This document shows positions 32,742-40,710 of a stretch of DNA of 64,000 bases, piece by piece. The translations under genes were made by a program, and so were the position numbers. How positions within the stretch are numbered: the stretch's first letter is position 1; each line of letters opens with the position of its first letter. The stretch is from assembly GCA_031422335.1 (NCBI GenBank), contig JANOQW010000017.1, forward strand, positions 1 through 64,000, read 5' to 3'. The notes beneath the pieces were generated by a model that was given only the letters and a program-made list of their open reading frames with translations, searched no databases and was not told where the DNA came from. The stretch is from Methylotenera_A sp031422335 (GTDB lineage: Bacteria > Pseudomonadota > Gammaproteobacteria > Burkholderiales > Methylophilaceae).

Positions 32742-34709
32742 TTAATGAGCCAAGCGATAGCGTTGCTCGGTGTATAGCAATGCTGGCAGTAATGAATTTG
32801 CTAGCGCACGTTGTGCTAAGTCTTGCGCATCGGCTGGCGCTGCAGTTTCGTTTAAGTGTTTAGTTTTTGTGTCATATACAGCAAACGCAGCAGCTTTATC
32901 TTCACGCAGCACCACAACTTTATTGGCTTCAACCGTTTGCTCCATCCATGCAAAATTATAGTTGTATTGCATCATGGCACGGCCTAAATAATCTGCAGGA
33001 ACATTCGACAAATCTTGCCCAGTCATCGGATGTTGCGCGCTAATACCCATCAGCGATAACACGGTGACAGGCAAATCAATTTGGCTCGCCATGGTAGTAA
33101 TAGTTTTAGGCTGAATATCAGCACCCAAAATTAGGCCAGGAATATGAAAGCGCTCGATTGGTACTAAGGCATCTCCACGCACGCGAATGTCATGATCGGC
33201 CACCACTAAAAACACCGTATCTTTCCAGTAAGCGCTGGCTTTGGCTTTTTTAAAGAACTCACCCATGGCGTAATCGGCATATTTCACTGCATTGTTATCG
33301 GTAGCTTTTGGTTGTTCGTATAGCTCAATTCTGCCATCGGGGAACTCAAACGGTGCGTGGTTGCTAGAGGTAAATGCAAGCGTAAAAAATGGTTTGCCGC
33401 TTGCATGGTGCGCTAACAATTTTTCGTGTGTAATATTCAGCAAATCTTCGTCCGATGCGCCCCAGCTACCTAAAAATATGGGATTTTTGTAATCTTTTTG
33501 TTCCACAATATGTTGAAAGCCGTTGCCCATAAAAAAGCTGCGCATGTTATCAAAATGCGATTCACCACCATAAATAAACTCGGTGCTATAGCCTTGTTTA
33601 GCTAGCAGTGCGGCAATGCTGAAAAAGTTTTTTTGGCTGAGAGATAGCTTAACCGTGCTATCGGCTGGCGTTGGTTGAAAGCCGGTAATAACTGCCTCTA
33701 TACCGCGCACACTGCGGGTGCCCGTGGCATATAACTGGGTAAACCAAATGCCCTCACTTTTTAATTTTTCTAGGTTGGGCGTTACGGGCACGCCGCCAAG
33801 TGATTCTACAAAAGTGGCACCCAAGCTTTCTTGCAAAATAATCACCAAATTAAGTGGTTTATCGCGTTTTATGCTGGGGGTTAAAGTTTTAAGCGTGGGG
33901 ATGTCAGTATCTTGTGCACCAGTCAGTTTAAAAACTTCGGAGCGATCCATTTTTCCGTAAATTTGGCTAGATTTACTCTCATTCTGCAAACTGTAAGCCG
34001 CGTAAATGACGGAGTAGCCTGAGTTTAAAATGAGGCTATTCACCATGCTATCTTGGGTAATGGCAAACATGGCGGGGTTAGCAGGGCGGTGGCCAAGTGT
34101 AGAGCGAATAGACAGTGCTATGAGTAAAAACAGTAGCGGCCACAACAGCCAGATTTTTTTGTTAGACCAACTGGTAGTTGCATTTAACCAAGGCTGCATA
34201 AAGCGGCGCATACTCCAAATGGCCAGCAGAGTAAAACCAAATCCTGCAAAAATATCCACTTTAAAGCCGCGCCACAGCATATTGAAAATCTCTTTGGGAT
34301 ATTTTAAATATTCGACGAATATTCTATTCGGCCGCACATCGTATTCCATGATAAAACCGGGTGTAGAAGCTTCTAAAAATACCAGCAATACCACGCAAGC
34401 GATGACCCAAAAATAAGTGAATTTTTGCCAAACTTTAAATAGCTTGGAGATAGCAAAAATGGGCGCTAACAGCATGGGAATGAGCACCAATAAGCCTAAT
34501 TGAATGATATCAACGCGAATTCCTTGCAGCAAAATTTCGAACAGCTTGCCAGTCGCATTAACGCGCTCAAACTTCCACAAAACAAGACCCAAACGCGAGG
34601 CTGATAGTATGATTAAACCCACTAAAATCATGGCAACTAGCGGCGCAAATGGGCCAAGCTTATTGGATAACTGCCAAATGATGTGCTGTAATTTTTTAAG
34701 CATACGCAT
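32742..34709 (-). CDS. LTA-synthase-like phosphotransferase (alkaline-phosphatase superfamily)
   Basis: A 655-residue protein with five N-terminal membrane segments (about 1-200) and a large periplasmic sulfatase-fold domain. NLVIILQESLGATFVE supplies the first metal ligands, LYATGTRSVRGIEA holds the threonine nucleophile, FIYGGESHFDNMRSFF and FLVVADHDIRVRG complete the metal site. Family members move phosphoglycerol or phosphoethanolamine from phospholipids to a glycan (LtaS, MdoB, OpgB). In a Gram-negative host a role in modifying glucans or LPS is more likely than true LTA. Cotranscribed with the glycosidase-kinase fusion gene. Confidence 0.9.
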   Translation of the reverse strand: MRMLKKLQHIIWQLSNKLGPFAPLVAMILVGLIILSASRLGLVLWKFERVNATGKLFEILLQGIRVDIIQLGLLVLIPMLLAPIFAISKLFKVWQKFTYFWVIACVVLLVFLEASTPGFIMEYDVRPNRIFVEYLKYPKEIFNMLWRGFKVDIFAGFGFTLLAIWSMRRFMQPWLNATTSWSNKKIWLLWPLLFLLIALSIRSTLGHRPANPAMFAITQDSMVNSLILNSGYSVIYAAYSLQNESKSSQIYGKMDRSEVFKLTGAQDTDIPTLKTLTPSIKRDKPLNLVIILQESLGATFVESLGGVPVTPNLEKLKSEGIWFTQLYATGTRSVRGIEAVITGFQPTPADSTVKLSLSQKNFFSIAALLAKQGYSTEFIYGGESHFDNMRSFFMGNGFQHIVEQKDYKNPIFLGSWGASDEDLLNITHEKLLAHHASGKPFFTLAFTSSNHAPFEFPDGRIELYEQPKATDNNAVKYADYAMGEFFKKAKASAYWKDTVFLVVADHDIRVRGDALVPIERFHIPGLILGADIQPKTITTMASQIDLPVTVLSLMGISAQHPMTGQDLSNVPADYLGRAMMQYNYNFAWMEQTVEANKVVVLREDKAAAFAVYDTKTKHLNETAAPADAQDLAQRALANSLLPALLYTEQRYRLAH

Positions 34710-34781
34710 AACTTTAAAGTGAATATTGCATTATAAAGCTTTGATCAAGTCTTTGACTAAGACTTTCATGACGACTTGAGA

Positions 34782-36113
34782 TTAAGTTAAGTTGCGGCAT
34801 TTGCCTTTAAGCCATGCCACAAAGCTGTGAAAGTATTCTGGTTGGCGCAGGCATAAATAAATGCAGATAATGATGTTAAGCAAGGCGACCGATAAAAATA
34901 GCTGTGGAATGCTGTAGCCATGATTGAACACCCACACTGAAAATAACGCCGAAATTACCATAAAAAAGGCGTTCATAATGTTATTGGCGGCAATAATGCG
35001 CGATTGAACATTTTTAGCGACACGGGTTTGAATCAGCACATATAAAGGCACAATGTAAAAGCCACCAAATAGGCCAATCAATGCAATATCGATTAACATG
35101 CGCCAATTACTTATTTGGCTCGCAAACTGCATACTGCTTTGCAGAGCAGCGCCAGAAGCCTCATGGATATTGGCGCTTGAGGCATATAAATCTGCTCCAA
35201 ACACGATCATGCCCAATGCACCAAACATGACTAGTCCTAATTCTAGGCGCCCGCGCGATAATTTTTCGCACAAAAGTGAGCCAATGCCAATGCCGATAGA
35301 AAACACACAGAGCAGCAAAATAAACACACTTTCATCACCATGCAGCACATTTTTTGCTAAGTTAGGAAACTGCGCCAACAAAGTTGCGCCGTAAAACCAA
35401 AACCACGAAATAGCCACAATCGCCACCCAAATGGATTGTTGCTGCCAGATAAGTTTGACGTTTTTAATGGTTTCGGTGATGGGATTCCAATTGATTTTTA
35501 AGTGTGGGTCAGCGGCTGGCGTGTTTGGCACGCCACGGCTACTGCAATAACCCAAAATTGCAATCAATAAAATAGCGAGGCTAGTCAATAATTCATGATT
35601 GTCTAAGGTGGCTAGCCACGCACCTAAAATTTGCCCGAATAAAATCGCCACAAAGCTGCCCATCTCCACCATGCCATTGCCACCAATTAATTCATTTTGT
35701 TTTAAATGTTGTGGTAAATAGGCGTATTTAATTGGCCCAAACAAGGTGGAATGCATGCCCATCATAAATAAGGCTGCGCCCAGCAGCCAAATGTTATGCA
35801 TAAAAAACCCTACACTCGCAAACACCATAATGGCGATTTCAAACAGTTTTACCAGCCGAATAATTTGTGATTTTTCAAATTTATCAGCAATTTGGCCAGC
35901 AGTAGCCGAGAACAAAAAAAACGGCAAAATGAACAAACCTGGCAACAAAGTGGCAAGCGTACTGCCATCTACGTTGCTTAAGCTGGCCGCGTGAAAAGCC
36001 ACCAAAGTAATCAGCGCAGTTTTAAATACGTTATCGTTAAACGCACCTAAAAACTGCGTGAAGAAAAACGGGCTAAAACGCTGCTGTTTTAATAGTTGAA
36101 ATTGGTTGTTCAT
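34782..36113 (-). CDS. lplT: LplT-like lysophospholipid MFS transporter
   Basis: A 443-residue MFS protein. SPFFFTQFLGAFNDNVFKTAL is the LplT-type opening; FILPFFLFSATAGQIADKFEKS and MHSTLFGPIKYAYLPQHL follow. LplT flips lyso-phosphatidylethanolamine inward for re-acylation by Aas, encoded two genes upstream, which supports the call. A segment at 35150-35185 resembles the hairpin repeat and encodes SSANIHEASG. Minus-strand run with 52- and 72-base gaps to its neighbours. Substrate inferred from family and linkage. Confidence 0.85.
   Translation of the reverse strand: MNNQFQLLKQQRFSPFFFTQFLGAFNDNVFKTALITLVAFHAASLSNVDGSTLATLLPGLFILPFFLFSATAGQIADKFEKSQIIRLVKLFEIAIMVFASVGFFMHNIWLLGAALFMMGMHSTLFGPIKYAYLPQHLKQNELIGGNGMVEMGSFVAILFGQILGAWLATLDNHELLTSLAILLIAILGYCSSRGVPNTPAADPHLKINWNPITETIKNVKLIWQQQSIWVAIVAISWFWFYGATLLAQFPNLAKNVLHGDESVFILLLCVFSIGIGIGSLLCEKLSRGRLELGLVMFGALGMIVFGADLYASSANIHEASGAALQSSMQFASQISNWRMLIDIALIGLFGGFYIVPLYVLIQTRVAKNVQSRIIAANNIMNAFFMVISALFSVWVFNHGYSIPQLFLSVALLNIIICIYLCLRQPEYFHSFVAWLKGKCRNLT
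35150..35185 (-). repeat. Hairpin-repeat-like segment inside the LplT-like gene
   Basis: On the minus strand: ATGCCTCAAGCGCC, loop AATATCCATG, AGGCTTCTGGCGC. The loop and partial arm pairing follow the dispersed family. In frame, giving ANIHEA, the same peptide core as in TsaC and HIT. Confidence 0.45.
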
Positions 36114-36165
36114 ATTTTTAACGCATACTATGCCGTAGTTTTCTATATTGGTTTTCTATAATGCG

Positions 36166-37017
36166 TCAGGGCAGCAGTTTTTTTAGCCATTGGTTACGAT
36201 ATAAAAATAAAGCGTCATCGGCATGACCTGCGTTTTTTACCCATTCAACTTTTATTTTTGTCTGTGATTCTGATGCCAAGTATTGCAAACGTTGCGGTGC
36301 TATTAATTGATCTTGCATGCCATGAATGGCAAAAATGGGCTGCTTAATAGCAGTAACCCAAACATTCGTCTGCATGGGGTAGCGCATCAGCAAACTTACC
36401 GGCACTACTGGCGGCATTTTTTGTTGCGCAATATTGAGCAGTGAATCGTATGCCGCTACCAAAAATACAGGGTTTTGCTGATGCTTTGCCGCGAGTGAAA
36501 GTGCCACGCCTGACCCAAGCGAATAGCCAAAAATAAAGATTTTTTCTGATTTTTCTTGTGCGGCTAACCATTGATAAGCGCGCTCAGCATCGTCTAATAA
36601 CTCGGCTTGGCTAAACCAACAATCGGCAGATTGACCATAACCTGCGTAGTCCCAAGCCATTAAGTTATAACCCAAATTGTGAAAAGCATAAGCATAATCG
36701 TTAATGCTAGCAAGGCTTTCACCGTTACCGTGGTTCATCATTAGTGTACCCTTGGCATTTTTTATTTGCCAAAACGCCACATGCAGTTTGCCACAGTTGC
36801 CATTTATAAAAGCTTGGCTTGCAGAATCACCCGCTGTTGGTTGCCAATCTGCAGGTACAGTTTGCGCGTATTGTGCAGGAAATAGCATACCTTTTTGCAT
36901 AAAATATAATGCGCCACAAGCCAATAGATATGAGGCTGCCAGGGCAGAAAAAATAGTCTTAATTTGCTTCAAAAAAACGTCGCGTTTCAAATATACTGCT
37001 TGAAAATGTGTTGCCAT
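36166..37017 (-). CDS. Membrane-anchored alpha/beta hydrolase
   Basis: A 283-residue hydrolase of the BEM46/YfhR-like kind with an N-terminal membrane anchor (IFSALAASYLLACGALYFM). The nucleophile serine is in FGYSLGSGVAL, the acid in HGMQDQLIAP, the histidine in NAGHADD; the oxyanion region is MNHGNGES. The chosen start overlaps the end of the amidohydrolase gene by 59 bases; a TTG further in (VFLKQIK) would reduce this. Lies between Aas and LplT, so a phospholipase or ester hydrolase acting on envelope lipids is possible but unproven. Confidence 0.87.
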   Translation of the reverse strand: MATHFQAVYLKRDVFLKQIKTIFSALAASYLLACGALYFMQKGMLFPAQYAQTVPADWQPTAGDSASQAFINGNCGKLHVAFWQIKNAKGTLMMNHGNGESLASINDYAYAFHNLGYNLMAWDYAGYGQSADCWFSQAELLDDAERAYQWLAAQEKSEKIFIFGYSLGSGVALSLAAKHQQNPVFLVAAYDSLLNIAQQKMPPVVPVSLLMRYPMQTNVWVTAIKQPIFAIHGMQDQLIAPQRLQYLASESQTKIKVEWVKNAGHADDALFLYRNQWLKKLLP

Positions 37018-38185
37018 TGACCGCGATTAAACGCTTTAAGGCAAAATCAAACATGATGGGATTATACAAACGTATGGTTTTTAGTAAATCAGCATGCGCT
37101 ACATCTAGCAAGTTTTTGCTAACAAGTTGCTTCAGTGAAATAATCGGCAAAATAGCAGGCAACGGATAATCGGAGCCATTCAACAAGCGGCTGTGCAGAT
37201 CTGCACGTTGCAACAAAGGCGCAATCGCCCAGGCGTGATTCATTAAGGTAATGGCAGAAATTTCGCCATATAAAAAATCTTTATATTTCGGTTCATCCAT
37301 CAAGCGCAAAAATAGATCAAAACTTTTTACCTTTTTATTATTACTTTTATTGTCATAATCAATATCTTCACCATCGCTGGCGCAATGTGCCAACACTACG
37401 CGCACGCCAGCATCTAGCGCACGGCGCAATTTAAGCGGGTTGGCATCATCTTGGTTGCCGCCTTGCACAGCGCTTTCGCGACCAGTGTGGCAAATAATCG
37501 GCATATTTAAACGTGCGCAAGCTGCATAAAACGCATCACATTTTGGCGAAGCAGGGTCTATGCCCATGCCTTGCGGTAGCCATTTAATGGCACGTGCATG
37601 ATTGGCTTTAGCTTTTTCTAGCGCATCAATGGCATCCCCACGATATGGATGTATGCTTGCCACCCATTCAAACGCGTGCGGTGCCGCGTTGGCAACGTCT
37701 TGTGCATATTGGTCAGGAATATGAAAAATAGATTTATCTGCCACTGGTTTGCCATTTGCATCATGAAACCAATCAAACGCAAACAACATTAACTTAAAGC
37801 CTGCAGGCATTTCAGCCACTAAATCAATTTTTCTCTGTACTACGCTTGTATCAATATTATCTGCAGTTGCACAACTGCCGTTCATGTAAAAATATTTTTG
37901 TATTTTTAAAATGGGGTGTAAATAACTATCCATGGCGGGGTTCACCCAAACGGCGCTATTAATATGACGTGTAGCATCGCCTGTGCCCACCAAGTGTACA
38001 TGACCGTCCCACACTTGGCTGGCATCAATGCCTTGCCAAATTTGTTGCATCAACGGATGATTTTTAATGTTGTCAGGCAAGCCAGCTAAACAAGGATTAT
38101 TAAAGCCTTGCTCTGGCCAAAATTTATAGCCTGCCAAGCCAAAGCCAGCCGCGCCTGTACTTAATAAAAACTGTCGGCGATTCAT
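36959..38185 (-). CDS. Tat-exported amidohydrolase (amidohydrolase_2 type)
   Basis: A 408-residue protein opening with a twin-arginine signal (MNRRQFLLSTGAAGFGLAG), so it is folded before export to the periplasm. The metal-dependent barrel is marked by WDGHVHL, ARAIKWLPQGMG, MPIICHTGRES, VRVVLAHCASDGED and LLNGSDYPLPAIL, giving the His-His-Lys/His-His-Asp set. Some metal ligands look intact, so it should be active. Substrate unknown; 18 bases after aas and overlapping the hydrolase gene, it belongs to the same transcript. Confidence 0.87.
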   Translation of the reverse strand: MNRRQFLLSTGAAGFGLAGYKFWPEQGFNNPCLAGLPDNIKNHPLMQQIWQGIDASQVWDGHVHLVGTGDATRHINSAVWVNPAMDSYLHPILKIQKYFYMNGSCATADNIDTSVVQRKIDLVAEMPAGFKLMLFAFDWFHDANGKPVADKSIFHIPDQYAQDVANAAPHAFEWVASIHPYRGDAIDALEKAKANHARAIKWLPQGMGIDPASPKCDAFYAACARLNMPIICHTGRESAVQGGNQDDANPLKLRRALDAGVRVVLAHCASDGEDIDYDNKSNNKKVKSFDLFLRLMDEPKYKDFLYGEISAITLMNHAWAIAPLLQRADLHSRLLNGSDYPLPAILPIISLKQLVSKNLLDVAHADLLKTIRLYNPIMFDFALKRLIAVNGNTFSSSIFETRRFFEAN

Positions 38186-38203
38186 CTATTTGCGCGACTA
38201 TAT

Positions 38204-40336
38204 CTAAATAGCTTCTGCCATTTGTTTCAGTGTCACATAATCGGTTTTACCTGTGCCTAATAATGGAATTTCTTCGATGGAAATAATTTTTCGCGCGACT
38301 GCTAGCTCCGGCAGGCCGAGGTTTTTGGCGACAATTTGCAAATCTTCGCGCCTTAATTTTTTGTCGGTGGTAAATAACAAAATGCTTTCACCGCGTTGTA
38401 CATCGGCAACAGAGCTTGCTGCATGCTGTTGCTCGGGCGCGGCGGTATTGGCTAAATGCTCGACCACTTCTAGTGACACCATTTCACCCGCCACTTTGGC
38501 AAAGCGTTTAACACGGCCTCTAATATGAATAAATCCTTGAGCGTCTATTTCCACAATGTCGCCAGTGTTATACCAACCGTCGGCAGGCGGATTGAGCACG
38601 CCAGGGTTGTCGAATAGGTAATAGCCCAGCATGACATTTTCGCCTTTTACATATAATAAGCCACCATTAGTAATGCCAGGAACTGCTTCCAGCTTGGCTT
38701 CCATGCCAGCCACCAATTGACCGACGCTACCGTTTAAATGTGCCGTTGGCGAGTTGATAGATACAGCTGGCGCGCATTCTGTCGTGCCATAGCCTTCTAA
38801 AATGTTGATGCCAAATTTTTCTTGATAAGTTTTACGCACTTCATCATTCAATTTTTCAGCGCCGGCAACGACGATTCTAAGTTTATAAAAATCGTTTGGA
38901 TGTGCGAATTTGGCATAATTACCTAAGAAAGTACTGGTGGCAAAAAATACGGTGCAGCCACGATTGTTAATGAGCTCTGGGATGACTTTGTATTGCAGGG
39001 GCGATGGGAATATATTGATTTTAATACCATTGAGTATGGGAAGGAGCGATCCAGTAAATCCAAATGAGTGAAAAACAGGCAACACCATCATAAATTTATC
39101 GGTGTCGTTAAACTCGATTGCCGATAATATTTGTGCAATATTGGCCAAAATGCTTTTGTGCGAATGCACCACGCCTTTTGGTTTGCCTTCGCTACCAGAT
39201 GTAAATAAGACTACGGCTGTTTCTTTATGTGAGCTGGTTTCCATTGCAGAGCGCGGATAATGCAAGGCGTAGCCTATTAGCCAAGCCCTATCCATCACGC
39301 CGAATTGGGCGCGCAAATCTTCTAAATAAACGATATTTAAGTTTTTTAAGTTTTCTACAATTTTTCCAAGCTCAGCCGCTTCTATAAATTTGTGTGAGGT
39401 AATAATAGTTTTGACATTGGCTGCAATACAGGCATTTTGCATGCCGGCAGTGCCTGATGTGTAATTGAGCATGGCAGGCACGCGGTTAAATGCGCTCATG
39501 CCTAAAATTAGTGCCAAAGTATTGGTGATGTTTGGCATGAGCACGCCGACCACTTCGCCAGAACTGCTCACTTTGCTGGCGATTCTGCCCAATGCGAGAC
39601 ATTTTTTCAATAAATTTTGATAGGTTTCTTCGGTTTCATTCATGTCCTCGATAAGTTTGTAGTCGCCACCAAATTTATCAACAGCATCTAAAAATGCTTC
39701 AAATAAAGTACGGCTTTTTTGCGATTCAAACAGCATTTTTTGCATCACACTTCGCATGCCTTCGCCCGCAATGCGTCGCCGTTGCTTGCCAGTAGGAAAG
39801 CTACGATTTGTGGCTTTTGGCATCACAATGTTGGTGGTTGGTAATACAGTGAGAATGACGTGTGGAAATAAGCGTTTTAGGTGGTGACGCGATAAGCGCC
39901 CAAAATAGGATTCACTTGCACCATCGATGCGAACAGGTAACACAGTTGCGCCCGTTTTCCCGGCAATAAATCCTGGGCCGTCATAGACTTTTTGCATTTC
40001 CCCAGTGGGGGTGACGCGCCCTTCTGGAAAAACCACCACATTTTCGCCAGCTTCAAGCAATTTAATGACTTTTTTCATGGCAATCGGATTAGTGGTATCG
40101 ACTTCTACATGGCGCGTTAAACGCAAGGATTGTCTAAATGCCCATTTTTTATAGGTAGAGGTGTGCACAACAAAGGTAGCTTTTTTTGGCAAAAATATGC
40201 ATAGTAATAAGCCATCTAAAAATGATTCATGGTTGGCGACTATTAATAGCCCATCCTCGGCGGGCACGTTTTCTAGACCACGCACCTCTACCCTAAACAA
40301 TATTTTGCAGATAAATCGTAACATGCTAGCAACCAT
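38204..40336 (-). CDS. aas: Bifunctional acyltransferase/acyl-ACP synthetase Aas
   Basis: A 710-residue two-domain enzyme re-acylating lysophospholipids. Residues about 1-200 are a PlsC acyltransferase (NHESFLD with the H-x4-D motif, VVFPEGRVTPTGEM); about 240-710 are an AMP-binding synthetase (VVLFTSGSEGKPKGVVHS, ILEGYGTTECAPAVS, GWYNTGDIVEID, GTGKTDYV). E. coli Aas works with LplT, whose relative lies at 34782, although here two genes stand between. Lead gene of a six-gene minus-strand run; a damaged small gene lies 16 bases upstream. Confidence 0.94.
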   Translation of the reverse strand: MVASMLRFICKILFRVEVRGLENVPAEDGLLIVANHESFLDGLLLCIFLPKKATFVVHTSTYKKWAFRQSLRLTRHVEVDTTNPIAMKKVIKLLEAGENVVVFPEGRVTPTGEMQKVYDGPGFIAGKTGATVLPVRIDGASESYFGRLSRHHLKRLFPHVILTVLPTTNIVMPKATNRSFPTGKQRRRIAGEGMRSVMQKMLFESQKSRTLFEAFLDAVDKFGGDYKLIEDMNETEETYQNLLKKCLALGRIASKVSSSGEVVGVLMPNITNTLALILGMSAFNRVPAMLNYTSGTAGMQNACIAANVKTIITSHKFIEAAELGKIVENLKNLNIVYLEDLRAQFGVMDRAWLIGYALHYPRSAMETSSHKETAVVLFTSGSEGKPKGVVHSHKSILANIAQILSAIEFNDTDKFMMVLPVFHSFGFTGSLLPILNGIKINIFPSPLQYKVIPELINNRGCTVFFATSTFLGNYAKFAHPNDFYKLRIVVAGAEKLNDEVRKTYQEKFGINILEGYGTTECAPAVSINSPTAHLNGSVGQLVAGMEAKLEAVPGITNGGLLYVKGENVMLGYYLFDNPGVLNPPADGWYNTGDIVEIDAQGFIHIRGRVKRFAKVAGEMVSLEVVEHLANTAAPEQQHAASSVADVQRGESILLFTTDKKLRREDLQIVAKNLGLPELAVARKIISIEEIPLLGTGKTDYVTLKQMAEAI

Positions 40337-40352
40337 GCTAATCCCCTAAAAT

Positions 40353-40538
40353 CTATTTTTTATATAGTCTAAACCGTTTTTGAATCTTGGTAATGATGTT
40401 TGCCGCAGTACCGCTAGTTTTAGTTCGGGTGACAATTTGTAAAGCGTCTGGCCATTCTTCTTTTAAATGCTAATAGTACACGCTGACGTAACTGGTTACC
40501 AAGTGCTACAAACAAATCTGAGGTGTATTTTCATACAT
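40353..40538 (-). pseudogene. Frameshifted remnant of a small protein gene
   Basis: Reading on the minus strand, one frame gives LFVALGNQLRQRVLLAFK and, after dropping one A from an AAAA run near 40461-40464, continues EEWPDALQIVTRTKTSG with a basic tail ending KRFRLYKK and a stop at 40353. A further indel near 40520 would connect to an ATG at 40538. The protein-like sequence across two frames suggests a gene of about 60 codons broken by indels. Family not recognised. It could instead be a sequencing error in a homopolymer. Confidence 0.45.
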
Positions 40539-40565
40539 TTAGAATTTTAGCCATTATTAAATGGT

Positions 40566-40633
40566 ATGCCCTGAGAGTCAATATCCATGCGGCCTAAGCC
40601 TGTACTCTAGCATCCATAAGGGTTGCAGGGCAT
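40566..40633. repeat. Extended hairpin repeat with enlarged loop
   Basis: Outer ends ATGCCCTG and CAGGGCAT pair, AATATCCATGCGGC lies inside, and about 30 extra bases (around CTGTACTCTAGCATCC) widen the loop compared with the short copies. It stands between the pseudogene and the terminator of amtB. Confidence 0.7.
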
Positions 40634-40663
40634 ATAAATTTAATTTATAAATGAATGACAAAT

Positions 40664-40691
40664 AAAAACGGGCGCCGCAGCGCCCGTTTTT
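40664..40691 (-). terminator. Rho-independent terminator of glnK-amtB
   Basis: AAAAACGGGCGC-CGCA-GCGCCCGTTTTT, a GC-rich perfect stem with T-run on either strand, 20 bases after the amtB stop. Confidence 0.95.
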
Positions 40692-40710
40692 AATTTAAAA
40701 CCACTAAAAC

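Noticed and set aside
36905..36945. Weak repeat-like sequence in the alpha/beta hydrolase membrane anchor
   Set aside because: The loop is altered (AATAGATATGAGG) and the hydrophobic anchor explains the sequence.
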